Assembly (NCBI RefSeq): GCF_002356415.1
Contig: NZ_AP018338.1
Location: 620,001-684,000, forward strand
Direction of reading: 5' to 3'
DNA: 64,000 nt
Source: Streptococcus oralis subsp. tigurinus
Lineage (GTDB): Bacteria > Bacillota > Bacilli > Lactobacillales > Streptococcaceae
In this document: piece after piece, positions 1 through 11,089 of the stretch
Position numbering within the stretch: position 1 is the first letter of the stretch
Layout: each line of letters starts with the position of its first letter
Translations under genes and position numbers: made by a program
The notes under the pieces: generated by a model
Database searches by the model: none
Seen by the model: only the letters and a program-made list of their open reading frames with translations
Told to the model about the DNA's origin: nothing

Positions 1-413
1 TTCATGAATATGGGATTGAGTTGGAAGGTAAAAATGCGGTTGTTATCGGTCGCTCAAATATTGTTGGTAAACCGATGGCCCAGCTACTTTTGGCTAAGAA
101 TGCAACAGTAACCTTGACCCACTCACGCACCCATCATCTTGCCAAGGTGGCTGCTAAGGCAGATATTCTTGTCGTAGCTATCGGTCGCGCTAAGTTTGTG
201 ACTGCTGACTTTGTCAAACCAGGAGCGGTTGTCATTGACGTTGGGATGAACCGAGATGAAAACGGCAAGCTTTGTGGAGATGTTGATTATGATGCCGTTG
301 CACCACTTGCTAGTCACATCACACCTGTACCGGGTGGAGTTGGTCCTATGACCATTACCATGCTGATGGCGCAAACCTATCAGGCAGCGCTTCGAACACT
401 AAACAAGGACTAG
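1..413 (+). CDS. folD: FolD bifunctional methylenetetrahydrofolate dehydrogenase/cyclohydrolase, 3' part
   Basis: This is the C-terminal part (136 visible residues) of FolD. The enzyme interconverts 5,10-methylene-, methenyl- and 10-formyl-tetrahydrofolate using NADP, and supplies one-carbon units for purines and formyl-Met. The frame (codons from base 3) is open to the window edge, so the gene starts upstream; the TTG at 21 is internal. Family signatures are the NADP-binding stretch [15 protein letters not shown] near the left edge and [15 protein letters not shown] near the C-terminus. The family is normally about 280-290 aa, so roughly half is missing only because of the window boundary. 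The stop at 411-413 lies 4 nt before the next ATG, so the two genes are probably co-transcribed. Confidence 0.96.
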   Translation, partial: HEYGIELEGKNAVVIGRSNIVGKPMAQLLLAKNATVTLTHSRTHHLAKVAAKADILVVAIGRAKFVTADFVKPGAVVIDVGMNRDENGKLCGDVDYDAVAPLASHITPVPGGVGPMTITMLMAQTYQAALRTLNKD

Positions 414-417
414 TAAG

Positions 418-1191
418 ATGAAATTCGTATTTGATCTGGATGGGACGCTGTCTTTCGACTATATGACCATAGATGAGGAGATTAAGCAGGTTCTTTTAAA
501 GGCTGAAGATTATGGACATGAGCTTGTGTTTGCCTCAGCTCGCTCTTATCGGGATTGCTTGGGTTTATTAGGCCCTGAACTCAGTCAGCGCTTGGTCATA
601 GGGTTGAATGGTGGCGTAGCCTATCATCTAGGTAAGGCTATCTTCGAAAGGAATCTCGATGCTAGAGTTTATCAGGCGCTAGTGGATTACTGCCAGACCT
701 ATAATCTCCCTTTCTTTGTAGATGATTGCTTTGACTATAGTGGTCAGATTGTAGAGAAGATTCCATTTATTTCCAGTGTGGATCCTCTAAAGGTAGCTCG
801 TCATCAGAAACTCGAGGACTTAGGTACTCCGATTAAGGTAGTCATCTATATGGGCGACCATGAGGAGTTGCTTGATGATTTGCTTGGTCAGTTAGAAAGA
901 CTAGGACAGGCTCATCTCTCCTATCATGCGCATGAAAAGTGCCTTTATGTCAACCCCTTGGATACTCATAAGGCGACAACTGTTGAAAAGTTATGCGGGG
1001 AGAACTTCATCGCTTTTGGAAATGACCAAAACGATATTGAATTGTTTAAAACGTCTCTTTATTCAGTCCAGATAGGAGACTTTGCTGGCCTTACTCCATA
1101 TGCAGATGACACGTTAGAGCTAAAAGGAGAACCTTCTCCAGCAGTGGCAGCTAAAATCTTACAGATCTTTGCGGAATTTAAGGGAAAATAG
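418..1191 (+). CDS. HAD-superfamily (Cof-type, IIB) hydrolase
   Basis: This 257-residue haloacid dehalogenase-like phosphatase is probably cytoplasmic, and its substrate is unknown. Motif I is DLDGT at residues 6-10 (nucleophile Asp6, acid/base Asp8). The Mg-binding motif IV is FGNDQNDIELF around residues 199-209. The long cap between them fits the Cof/IIB subfamily, whose members dephosphorylate sugar phosphates, FMN or PLP. It starts 4 nt after folD and ends in a good terminator at 1197-1216, so it closes the folD unit. The call to superfamily is firm; nothing in the sequence names the substrate. Confidence 0.88.
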   Translation: MKFVFDLDGTLSFDYMTIDEEIKQVLLKAEDYGHELVFASARSYRDCLGLLGPELSQRLVIGLNGGVAYHLGKAIFERNLDARVYQALVDYCQTYNLPFFVDDCFDYSGQIVEKIPFISSVDPLKVARHQKLEDLGTPIKVVIYMGDHEELLDDLLGQLERLGQAHLSYHAHEKCLYVNPLDTHKATTVEKLCGENFIAFGNDQNDIELFKTSLYSVQIGDFAGLTPYADDTLELKGEPSPAVAAKILQIFAEFKGK

Positions 1192-1196
1192 TGTAG

Positions 1197-1220
1197 AAGG
1201 AGGTCTGAACCTCCTTTTGT
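1197..1220 (+). terminator. Rho-independent terminator after the folD-HAD unit
   Basis: A perfect 8-bp stem AAGGAGGT / ACCTCCTT (1197-1204 and 1209-1216) encloses the tetraloop CTGA and runs into TTGT. The left arm happens to be a perfect Shine-Dalgarno sequence, but no start codon follows at a useful distance. A TATAAT box at 1223-1228 follows directly and probably serves the next gene. Confidence 0.75.
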
Positions 1221-1248
1221 AGTATAATGGAGTGAGAGGGAAAAAACG

Positions 1249-2100
1249 ATGAAAGTGATTGATCAAGATTTATTAGAAAAAATCATTATTGAACGTTCTC
1301 GTACCAGTCATAAAGGAGACTATGGCCGTCTGCTCTTGCTTGGTGGGACCTATCCTTATGGTGGAGCCATCATCATGGCTGCCTTGGCAGCAGTCAAAAG
1401 TGGGGCAGGGTTGGTGACTGTTGGCACGGATAAGGAGAATATTTCGGCTCTGCACAGTCATTTACCTGAGGCCATGGCATTTTCTCTTCAAGACCAGCAA
1501 TTGTTAAAAGAACAGTTGGAAAAGGCAGAAGTTGTCTTGTTAGGTCCGGGTTTGCGAGAGGATGCATTCGGAGAAGAAATCATAAAACGGGTCTGTGACA
1601 GCCTTAGAAAAGACCAGGTTTTGATTGCAGATGGCGGTGCTTTGGGCATCTTAGCAAAAGGCCAGTTACCATTTCCTTCCAGTCAGCTCATCCTAACTCC
1701 CCACCAAAAGGAATGGGAAAGACTGTCTGGTATAGTTCTTGACCATCAAAATACAGAGACGACTACTAGGGCTCTTTCTGATTTTCCTCAAGGAACGATT
1801 TTAGTTGAGAAAGGTCCGGCAACTCGTATCTGGCAAGTCGGTCAGCCTGAATATTATCAGTTACAGGTTGGAGGCCCCTATCAAGCAACTGGTGGAATGG
1901 GAGATACACTTGCTGGAATCATTGCAGGTTTTGCAGGTCAGTTTGACCAAGTCAGCCTCTATGAGAGGGTAGTGGTAGCAACCCACCTTCATTCAGCTAT
2001 CGCGCAAGAACTTGCTCAAGAAAACTACCTTGTCTTGCCAACAGAAATTAGCAAGGCTCTTCCGAAAACAATGAAAAAAATATCTCAAAAAGGCAGCTAA
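1249..2100 (+). CDS. nnrD: ADP-dependent (S)-NAD(P)H-hydrate dehydratase
   Basis: This 283-aa ribokinase-like fold enzyme repairs damaged NADHX/NADPHX by ATP- or ADP-driven dehydration. Visible family features are the glycine-rich N-terminal strand GGTYPYGGAIIMAALAAVKS, the GPGL turn, TPHQKEW, and the catalytic/phosphate-binding GGMGDTLAGIIAGF around residues 215-228. There is no fused NnrE epimerase domain, so it corresponds to the stand-alone C-terminal YjeF type. A TATAAT box lies at 1223-1228 and GAGAGGG precedes the ATG. The length matches the family. Confidence 0.92.
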   Translation: MKVIDQDLLEKIIIERSRTSHKGDYGRLLLLGGTYPYGGAIIMAALAAVKSGAGLVTVGTDKENISALHSHLPEAMAFSLQDQQLLKEQLEKAEVVLLGPGLREDAFGEEIIKRVCDSLRKDQVLIADGGALGILAKGQLPFPSSQLILTPHQKEWERLSGIVLDHQNTETTTRALSDFPQGTILVEKGPATRIWQVGQPEYYQLQVGGPYQATGGMGDTLAGIIAGFAGQFDQVSLYERVVVATHLHSAIAQELAQENYLVLPTEISKALPKTMKKISQKGS

Positions 2101-2116
2101 TACCTTAGTTGTCTTT

Positions 2117-2293
2117 TTATGTTGATGTAGCTTTGTTGATAAGGTTTTCAAATACCTCAGAACCAGGAATCAACTGCTGAACTTGCGTGAAATTCTCACT
2201 TTTAAGGTCTGGGTTTTTACTCAAACTCACAAGGAAAGTGAGATTGTTATCAAAGTTGAGGGGTGTCAAATCATGCTTTTTTTGATATAATTT
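2117..2293 (-). pseudogene. Possible minus-strand coding remnant (C-terminal fragment, unrecognised)
   Basis: The 196-bp gap between nnrD and dinG holds no plus-strand gene. On the minus strand a 58-codon frame is open and ends in a normal-looking tail with residues such as NFDNNLTFLVSLSKNPDLKS. It has no ATG or GTG and no Shine-Dalgarno sequence, and its 5' side runs into the dinG promoter. This looks more like the tail of a decayed gene than an expressed one, but at this length chance is possible. I do not recognise the family. Confidence 0.3.
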
Positions 2294-2296
2294 TTA

Positions 2297-4789
2297 ATGA
2301 TGAATGCGAGAAATGATCGGTATGTGGTCGTTGATTTAGAGGCGACCAGCACTGGAAGCAAGGCAAAAATTATTCAAGTAGGCATTGTGGTGATTGAGAA
2401 TGGTGAAATCATCGATCAGTATGCGACCGATGTCAATCCCCATGAACCCTTGGATTCTCATATCAAAGAATTAACGGGTCTAACCGATCAGCGTTTGGCT
2501 GCGGCACCAGAGTTTTCTCAGGTGGCCGGAAAAATTTTTGAATTGGTTAAGGACGGTATTTTTGTTGCGCACAATGTACAGTTTGATGCCAACCTTCTTG
2601 CGGAATTTCTCTTTTTTGAAGGATATGAATTGCGCACCCCGCGGGTGGATACTGTTGAGTTAGCCCAAGTTCTATATCCTCAATTTGAAAAGTACAATCT
2701 AGGTATTCTTTGTCAAGAGTTGGGCATTGAGCTGGAACATGCCCATACTGCCCTGTCAGATGCTCAAGCAACAGCTGAACTCTTGCTTTACATGCGTCAA
2801 AAACTTTTTGAGCTACCTAAAGGGCTTTTAGAAAGCTTATTAAACCTTGCAGACAACCTTCTCTATGAAAGTTATCTGGTGATTGAGGAGGTCTATCAGC
2901 AACAATCTCTCTTGTCTTCGCCAGACTTGATGGAACTTCATGGGCTTTTCCTCAAAAAGGAAAGCAAAGCCTTAGTCCCACGAAAGTTATCCAAAGATTT
3001 TGATAAAAATATTTCTTTATTGGGGCTGGAGGAGCGACCGCAACAGTTGGAATTTGCGGAGAAGATTGAGCAATTATTGGAAGAACACCAGACTTCCTTT
3101 ATCCAAGCTCAAACGGGACTGGGCAAGACTTATGGTTATCTCCTCCCAGTTTTGAACTTGGAGAGTCAAGCAGGTATCCTAGTGAGTGTTCCGACCAAAA
3201 TTCTTCAAAATCAAATCATGCAAGAAGAAGGTCAGCGATTAAAAGAGGTTTTCCATATGGAGATTCATAGTCTCAAGGGGCCTCAAAATTACTTGAAATT
3301 GGATGCTTTTCACCAAGTCCTCCATCGGCCGGAGTCCAATCGTCTATTTACTCGATTTAAAATGCAACTGCTTATCTGGCTAACAGAGACAGAGATAGGT
3401 GACTTGGACGAAATCGGTCAACTTTATCGCTATCAGCATTTTCTACCAGAACTAGTCCACGATGGCAAGCTTTCAAAGAAAAGTTTATTTGCTACAGAGG
3501 ATTTTTGGAAACGAGGGCAGGAAAAGGCCAAGACCAGTCGTGTTCTTCTGACCAATCATGCCTATCTGGTCACTCGTTTGGAAGACAATCCAGAGTTTGT
3601 CGACAATCGTTTGGTGATTTTGGATGAAGCTCAAAAAATGCTGTTAGCTCTCGAAAATCTAGCCCAGCAGGCTTATCGCCTTGAGGAACTTGTAACCCAA
3701 ATTGAAAAGTCCTTGGAGTCAGAGGAAGATTTGGTTCAGAAACGTTTGCTTGAGAGTATCGGCTTTGAATGTCGTTACTTGATGGAGCACTATCAGTCAG
3801 GTCTGAAGAATGGAAAGTGGTTGGATTCTCTCGAACACTTGCGCCAGCATTTTTCGGAGTTAGCTCTCCCAGAGTATCGAGAACTTGCAAACTTTTTCAC
3901 CTCGGACCGTGAATTTTGGCTTGCTACAGCAGAGAAATCGAGCAAGGATGTCTTGATTTGTTCAAGTAAAAAAGGCCGCTTTATACTAGCAGACTTATTG
4001 CCAGAAGATTGCAGGCTCCTAGGAGTATCGGCTACTCTTGAAATCAGCAATCGGGTTTCCTTAGCAGATTTATTGGGATTTCCGGATGCTCCACTTGTTA
4101 GGCTTGATGTAGCAAAACAGGAGCAACAAGAAGTCTTTCTAGTCAATGATTTTCCTCTTGTGACAGAAGTTTCGCCTGTTGACTATGCTAGTGAAGTGGC
4201 TTCTGTTATCCGAAGGTTACAAGCCTTTCAAAAACCCATACTGGTCTTGTTTACCTCAAAAGAGATGTTGCTGGCAGTTTCAGACCTGCTCGACCAACCG
4301 CATCTAGCTCAGTATAAAAATGGGGAACCTAGCCAACTGAAAAAACGTTTTGAAAAAGGCGAACGTCAGATCTTGCTTGGAACAGGTAGTTTCTGGGAAG
4401 GGGTTGATTTTTCAACCCATCCTTGCGTGATTCAAGTGATTCCGAGATTGCCTTTCCAAAACCCCCAAGAACCCTTAACCAAAAAATTAAACCAAGAACT
4501 GCGTCAAGAAGGAAAAAATCCTTTCTATGATTATCAGTTGCCGATGACTATCATTCGGCTAAAACAAGCCCTGGGTCGTACTGTTAGACGGCCCAACCAA
4601 GGTTCGGTTGCTGTAATCTTAGACAGTCGTGTTGTCAGCAAGCGTTACGGCAAACAAATCGCTCAGACCTTGTCAAAAGAAAGGACTGTTCAGGTTCTTT
4701 CTAGAGACCAGCTAGAGTCTGCTGTAGCTGATTTTCTCCAATCCCGTCGCAATAGAATGAAAGAAAAATCCAAGAAAGAGAAGAGGTAA
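2297..4789 (+). CDS. dinG: DinG-type helicase with N-terminal DnaQ-like exonuclease
   Basis: This 830-aa bifunctional protein joins a 3'-5' exonuclease of the epsilon/DnaQ family (residues about 8-170) to an XPD/DinG superfamily-2 helicase. Exonuclease motifs are DLEATSTG (about 13-20), HNVQFDANLL and HTALSDAQAT. Helicase motifs are Walker A QTGLGKT (about 272-278), DEAQ (about 443), GTGSFWEGVDF (about 694) and QALGRTVRRPNQG (about 756). The DinG iron-sulfur cysteines are not evident, as in other Firmicute DinG proteins, where helicase activity is often replaced by nuclease activity. TATAAT at 2286-2291 (preceded by TGA) lies only 5 nt before the first of two tandem ATGs (2297, 2300), so the mRNA may be leaderless. 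No later Met could keep motif ExoI. Confidence 0.95.
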   Translation: MMNARNDRYVVVDLEATSTGSKAKIIQVGIVVIENGEIIDQYATDVNPHEPLDSHIKELTGLTDQRLAAAPEFSQVAGKIFELVKDGIFVAHNVQFDANLLAEFLFFEGYELRTPRVDTVELAQVLYPQFEKYNLGILCQELGIELEHAHTALSDAQATAELLLYMRQKLFELPKGLLESLLNLADNLLYESYLVIEEVYQQQSLLSSPDLMELHGLFLKKESKALVPRKLSKDFDKNISLLGLEERPQQLEFAEKIEQLLEEHQTSFIQAQTGLGKTYGYLLPVLNLESQAGILVSVPTKILQNQIMQEEGQRLKEVFHMEIHSLKGPQNYLKLDAFHQVLHRPESNRLFTRFKMQLLIWLTETEIGDLDEIGQLYRYQHFLPELVHDGKLSKKSLFATEDFWKRGQEKAKTSRVLLTNHAYLVTRLEDNPEFVDNRLVILDEAQKMLLALENLAQQAYRLEELVTQIEKSLESEEDLVQKRLLESIGFECRYLMEHYQSGLKNGKWLDSLEHLRQHFSELALPEYRELANFFTSDREFWLATAEKSSKDVLICSSKKGRFILADLLPEDCRLLGVSATLEISNRVSLADLLGFPDAPLVRLDVAKQEQQEVFLVNDFPLVTEVSPVDYASEVASVIRRLQAFQKPILVLFTSKEMLLAVSDLLDQPHLAQYKNGEPSQLKKRFEKGERQILLGTGSFWEGVDFSTHPCVIQVIPRLPFQNPQEPLTKKLNQELRQEGKNPFYDYQLPMTIIRLKQALGRTVRRPNQGSVAVILDSRVVSKRYGKQIAQTLSKERTVQVLSRDQLESAVADFLQSRRNRMKEKSKKEKR

Positions 4790-4794
4790 AAAAT

Positions 4795-6018
4795 ATGAAA
4801 CGTTCCTTCGACTCTCGAGTCGATTATAGCCTTCTCCTACCAGTGTTTTGTTTACTGGTGATTGGAGTAGTGGCCATTTATATAGCAGTTAGTCATGACT
4901 ATCCAAATAATGTACTTCCAATACTAGGCCAGCAAATCGCTTGGATTTCCTTGGGCCTTGTCATTGGTTTTGTGGTCATGTTCTTCAATACCGAGTTTTT
5001 ATGGAAGGTGACTCCCTATCTTTATGGTCTAGGGCTAGCTTTGATGGTCCTACCTCTTGTTTTCTACAATCCGAGTTTGGTAGCTTCTACAGGTGCCAAG
5101 AACTGGGTATCGATTGGTGGAACGACACTCTTTCAGCCATCGGAGTTCATGAAGATTTCCTATATCTTGATGTTGGCTCGAGTCATCGTACAATTCACGC
5201 AAAAACACAAGGAATGGCGACGGACTATTCCCTTGGATTTCCTATTGATTGGTTGGATGATCGCCTTTACCATCCCAGTCTTGATCCTCTTAGCCCTACA
5301 AAGTGACTTGGGGACTGCCTTGGTCTTTGTAGCTATTTTTGCAGGTATGGTTCTCCTTTCAGGTGTTTCGTGGAAGATTATCATTCCGGTCTTTGCGACA
5401 GGAGTGACTGCAGTTGCAGGCTTCATGGCCATCTTTATAAGCAAGGATGGACGTGCCTTCTTGCATCAGATTGGAATGCCAACCTACCAGATCAACCGCA
5501 TCTTGGCTTGGCTCAATCCCTTTGACTTCGCGCAAACAACGACTTATCAACAGGCGCAGGGACAAATTGCGATTGGAAGTGGTGGCTTGTTTGGGCAAGG
5601 TTTCAATGTGTCCAATCTCCTCATTCCAGTACGTGAGAGTGATATGATTTTCACGGTGATTGCTGAGGATTTTGGCTTCATTGGTTCGGTCTTTGTCGTT
5701 GCCTTGTACTTACTTCTCATCTATCGGATGTTGAAGATTACTCTCAGGTCAAATAACCAGTTCTACACCTACATTTCGACTGGTTTTATCATGATGTTGC
5801 TTTTCCATATCTTTGAAAATATCGGTGCCGTGACAGGCTTACTTCCTTTGACAGGGATTCCTCTACCTTTCATCTCTCAAGGGGGCTCTGCAATTATTAG
5901 CAACCTCATCGGTGTCGGTCTCCTCTTGTCTATGAGTTACCAGACAAACCTAGCGGAGGAGAAAAGTGGAAAAGTTCCATTCAAACGAAAGAAAGTCGTC
6001 CTAAAACAAATCAAATAA
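4795..6018 (+). CDS. rodA: RodA-type SEDS peptidoglycan glycosyltransferase
   Basis: This polytopic SEDS-family membrane protein (407 aa, about ten transmembrane segments) polymerises lipid II glycan strands with a class B PBP for peripheral (elongation) wall growth. Family motifs are VRESDMIFTVIAEDFGFIGS in the large extracellular-loop/TM region and PLPFISQGGSA near the C-terminus. The RodA rather than FtsW assignment rests on size, the short N-terminus and the recalled position upstream of the DJ-1/HAD/gyrB block in streptococci. It starts 5 nt after dinG and probably shares its transcript. The next gene follows 10 nt later behind a strong AAGGAGG. Confidence 0.9.
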   Translation: MKRSFDSRVDYSLLLPVFCLLVIGVVAIYIAVSHDYPNNVLPILGQQIAWISLGLVIGFVVMFFNTEFLWKVTPYLYGLGLALMVLPLVFYNPSLVASTGAKNWVSIGGTTLFQPSEFMKISYILMLARVIVQFTQKHKEWRRTIPLDFLLIGWMIAFTIPVLILLALQSDLGTALVFVAIFAGMVLLSGVSWKIIIPVFATGVTAVAGFMAIFISKDGRAFLHQIGMPTYQINRILAWLNPFDFAQTTTYQQAQGQIAIGSGGLFGQGFNVSNLLIPVRESDMIFTVIAEDFGFIGSVFVVALYLLLIYRMLKITLRSNNQFYTYISTGFIMMLLFHIFENIGAVTGLLPLTGIPLPFISQGGSAIISNLIGVGLLLSMSYQTNLAEEKSGKVPFKRKKVVLKQIK

Positions 6019-6028
6019 GGAGGCCACT

Positions 6029-6583
6029 ATGGCAAAAGTAGCAGTTATTTTAGCCCAGGGTTTTGAAGAAATCGAAGCCTTGACAGTAGTCGATGTCTTA
6101 CGTCGAGCAAACATTTCTTGTGATATGGTAGGATTTGAAGAGCAGGTGGCAGGATCACATGGCATTCAGGTAAAAGCCGACCGTATCTTTGATGGTGATT
6201 TGTCCGACTATGACTTGGTCGTTCTTCCAGGTGGCATGCCAGGCTCAGCTCACCTACGGGATAATCCAGCCCTCATTTCTGAGATTCAAGCCTTTAATCG
6301 AGCAGGAAAGAAAATTGCTGCCATCTGTGCAGCCCCAATCGCTCTTCATCAAGCAGGTGCCCTGAAAGACAAGCACTTCACCTGTTATGACGGTGTTCAG
6401 GAGAACATCAGTGATGGAATTTATCAAAAGCAAACAGTGGTTGTGGATGGCAATCTAACAACTAGCCGAGGACCGTCAACCGCACTTGCCTTTGCCTATG
6501 AGTTGGTAGAGCAATTGGGAGGAGATGCTGGAAGTTTACGAGACGGCATGCTCTATCGAGATGTCTTTGGAAATCAACAGTAA
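6029..6583 (+). CDS. DJ-1/PfpI family protein
   Basis: This 184-aa flavodoxin-like protein belongs to the DJ-1/ThiJ/PfpI family, whose members act as glyoxalase III/deglycases, chaperones or redox sensors. The conserved reactive cysteine is Cys100 in IAAICAAPIAL (nucleophile elbow), and GFEEIEAL at residues 11-18 supplies the partner glutamate. VVLPGGMPG is the usual glycine-rich loop. It is co-transcribed with rodA (AAGGAGG 8 nt before the ATG) and ends in a strong terminator at 6585-6608. The family is certain; the actual reaction is not shown by the sequence. Confidence 0.9.
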   Translation: MAKVAVILAQGFEEIEALTVVDVLRRANISCDMVGFEEQVAGSHGIQVKADRIFDGDLSDYDLVVLPGGMPGSAHLRDNPALISEIQAFNRAGKKIAAICAAPIALHQAGALKDKHFTCYDGVQENISDGIYQKQTVVVDGNLTTSRGPSTALAFAYELVEQLGGDAGSLRDGMLYRDVFGNQQ

Positions 6584-6584
6584 G

Positions 6585-6608
6585 ACGAGAGTTCGGCTCT
6601 CGTTTTTG
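6585..6608 (+). terminator. Terminator after the DJ-1 gene
   Basis: A perfect 7-bp stem ACGAGAG (6585-6591) / CTCTCGT (6597-6603) with loop TTCGG runs into TTTTT. It closes the dinG-rodA-DJ1 unit. Confidence 0.8.
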
Positions 6609-6650
6609 CTTGGAAAAATCTAGGAAATCATCGCTTTTTTCGTAAAAAAA

Positions 6651-6659
6651 TGGTATAAT
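6651..6659 (+). promoter_or_regulatory. Extended -10 promoter placed 7 nt before the HAD start codon
   Basis: TGG-TATAAT (TATAAT at 6654-6659) has no good -35 box. Exactly 7 nt separate the box from the ATG at 6667, so transcription should start at or within a base of the A of ATG. No Shine-Dalgarno sequence lies between. The same layout recurs at 11935, 23571 and 48886. Confidence 0.7.
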
Positions 6660-6666
6660 GAACGGT

Positions 6667-9190
<2,524 letters not shown>

Positions 9191-9226
9191 AAAATGTGGG
9201 AAATAGTTCCCTTGGTTTAAAAAATA

Positions 9227-9235
9227 TGATATAAT
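9227..9235 (+). promoter_or_regulatory. Extended -10 promoter of ezrA
   Basis: TGA-TATAAT (TATAAT at 9230-9235) stands 35 nt before the ezrA ATG, and AAAAGGAG precedes the start. A weak 5-bp hairpin GGGAA/TTCCC (9198-9211) lies between gyrB and this promoter. Confidence 0.6.
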
Positions 9236-9270
9236 CATTACGATTGTTTCTAGTATAAAAGGAGTTTGAT

Positions 9271-10998
9271 ATGTCTAATGGACAACTAATTTATCTAATG
9301 GTTGCGATTGCGATCATTTTGATTTTAGCTTATGTAACAGCCATTTTTCTACGTAAGCGTAATGTAAGCAGATTAACGGCGCTTGAAGAAAGAAAAGAAG
9401 AACTCTACAATCTTCCTGTAAATGATGAGGTTGAAGCCGTTAAAAATATGCACTTGATTGGTCAAAGTCAGGTAACCTTTCGTGAATGGAATCAAAAATG
9501 GGTTGATTTATCTCTGAACTCATTTGCAGACATCGAAAATCACCTCTTTGAAGCTGAAAACTACAATAATTCTTTCCGTTTCTTTAAAGCAGCTCACAAG
9601 ATTGATCAAATTGAAAGCCAGATTAGTTTGATTGAAGAGGATATCGCAGCTATTCGCAATGCCCTTTCTGAACTCGAAAAGCAAGAATCTAAGAACAGTG
9701 GTCGTGTCCTACATGCTTTGGACTTGTTTGAAACCCTTCAACATACCGTTGCAGAAGATTCAGAGAAATATGGAAAAGCTCTTCCTGAGATTGAGAAACA
9801 ATTGGAAAACATCCAATCGGAATTCTCTCAATTCGTTACCCTTAACTCATCAGGTGACCCAGTTGAAGCTGCAGCAATCTTAGATGATACTGAAAATCAT
9901 ATTCTTGCTCTAACGCATATTGTTGATCGGATTCCAGCTCTTGTTGAAACCTTGACAAAGGAATTACCAGACCAATTAGCAGATTTGGAAGAAGGCTATC
10001 GTAAGCTTTTGGATGCCAATTACCACTTTACTGAAACAGATATTGAGTCACGTTTCCAACTTTTGCATGAATCTTTGAAGAATAATCAAGAAAACATTCG
10101 TCAGTTGGAGTTGGACAATGCAGAGTATGAAAATAATCGCATTCAAGAAGAAATCAACGCACTTTATGATATTTTCACTCGTGAAATTGAAGCTCAAAAA
10201 GTCGTTGAGAATCTTCTCTCAACACTTCCAACCTATCTCAACCACTTGAAAGAAAATAATCAGGTGCTTGTTCAGGATCTTGAACGCCTGAATAAAACTT
10301 ATCTTCTTCCAGAAAGTGATGGAAATCATGTTCGCCGACTTCAAGAAGAATTAGCTGCACTTGATACCGCTATTTTAGAAGTAACAGAGGATCAAAGAGA
10401 ATCTGCTCAAGCCTATTCTGTTCTTGAAGAACAGTTGGAAATGCTTCAAAGCAATCTCAAAGATATTGAAGATGAGCAAATTTCTGTGAGCGAACGACTT
10501 GCGCAAATTGAAAAAGACGACCTCAATGCTCGCCAAAAAGCAAATGTCTATGTGAATCGTTTGCACACCATCAAACGTTACATGGAAAAGCGAAACTTAC
10601 CAGGAATCCCTCAAAGTTTCTTGAAACTCTTCTTTACTGCAAGTCATAACACTGAAGATTTGATGGCGGAGCTAGAGCAACCGCAGGTTAATATTGAATC
10701 TGTTAAGCGAATTCTTGAAATTGCAACGAATGATATGGCAGTACTTGAGACAGAAACATACGATATTGTTCAATATGCAACCTTGACTGAGCAACTTCTC
10801 CAATACTCAAATCGCTACCGTTCATTTGATGAACGCATCCAAGAGGCTTTCAACGAAGCACTTGAAATTTTTGAGAAAGAGTTTGACTATCGGGCATCAT
10901 TTGAGAAGATCTCTCAAGCCTTGGAAGTTGCAGAACCAGGAGTTACAAATCGTTTTGTGACTTCATATGAAAAAACACGTGAAGCAATTCGCTTTTAA
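9271..10998 (+). CDS. ezrA: EzrA septation ring regulator
   Basis: This 575-aa membrane-anchored cell division protein has one N-terminal transmembrane helix (residues about 4-27, outside-in) followed by a very long, Glu/Gln/Leu-rich cytoplasmic coiled coil made of spectrin-like repeats. In streptococci EzrA binds FtsZ and links division and peripheral wall synthesis. The C-terminal region has RYRSFDERIQEAFNEALEIF, which fits the conserved end of the family. It sits next to gyrB, as I recall from pneumococcus, and is followed by a strong terminator at 11027-11065. Confidence 0.95.
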   Translation: MSNGQLIYLMVAIAIILILAYVTAIFLRKRNVSRLTALEERKEELYNLPVNDEVEAVKNMHLIGQSQVTFREWNQKWVDLSLNSFADIENHLFEAENYNNSFRFFKAAHKIDQIESQISLIEEDIAAIRNALSELEKQESKNSGRVLHALDLFETLQHTVAEDSEKYGKALPEIEKQLENIQSEFSQFVTLNSSGDPVEAAAILDDTENHILALTHIVDRIPALVETLTKELPDQLADLEEGYRKLLDANYHFTETDIESRFQLLHESLKNNQENIRQLELDNAEYENNRIQEEINALYDIFTREIEAQKVVENLLSTLPTYLNHLKENNQVLVQDLERLNKTYLLPESDGNHVRRLQEELAALDTAILEVTEDQRESAQAYSVLEEQLEMLQSNLKDIEDEQISVSERLAQIEKDDLNARQKANVYVNRLHTIKRYMEKRNLPGIPQSFLKLFFTASHNTEDLMAELEQPQVNIESVKRILEIATNDMAVLETETYDIVQYATLTEQLLQYSNRYRSFDERIQEAFNEALEIFEKEFDYRASFEKISQALEVAEPGVTNRFVTSYEKTREAIRF

Positions 10999-11026
10999 AC
11001 GAGAAGCTTAGATATTGAATTATATC

Positions 11027-11065
11027 CCGAAAGTTAGATAGGAAATACTAACTTTCGGTTTTTTT
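11027..11065 (+). terminator. Terminator of ezrA
   Basis: A perfect 11-bp stem CCGAAAGTTAG (11027-11037) / CTAACTTTCGG (11048-11058) with a 10-nt loop is followed by seven T. The left arm resembles the inverted-repeat end of the IS fragment that follows (CCCCAAAAAGTTAGACA as read on the minus strand near 11400-11416). Confidence 0.85.
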
Positions 11066-11089
11066 GAGCATTGTAATGACTGGATTGAG

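Noticed and set aside
1197..1204. AAGGAGGT as a ribosome binding site
   Set aside because: It is the left arm of a terminator, and no start codon follows within 15 nt.
9198..9211. Hairpin GGGAA/TTCCC after gyrB as terminator
   Set aside because: The stem is only 5 bp and no T-run follows; too weak to call.
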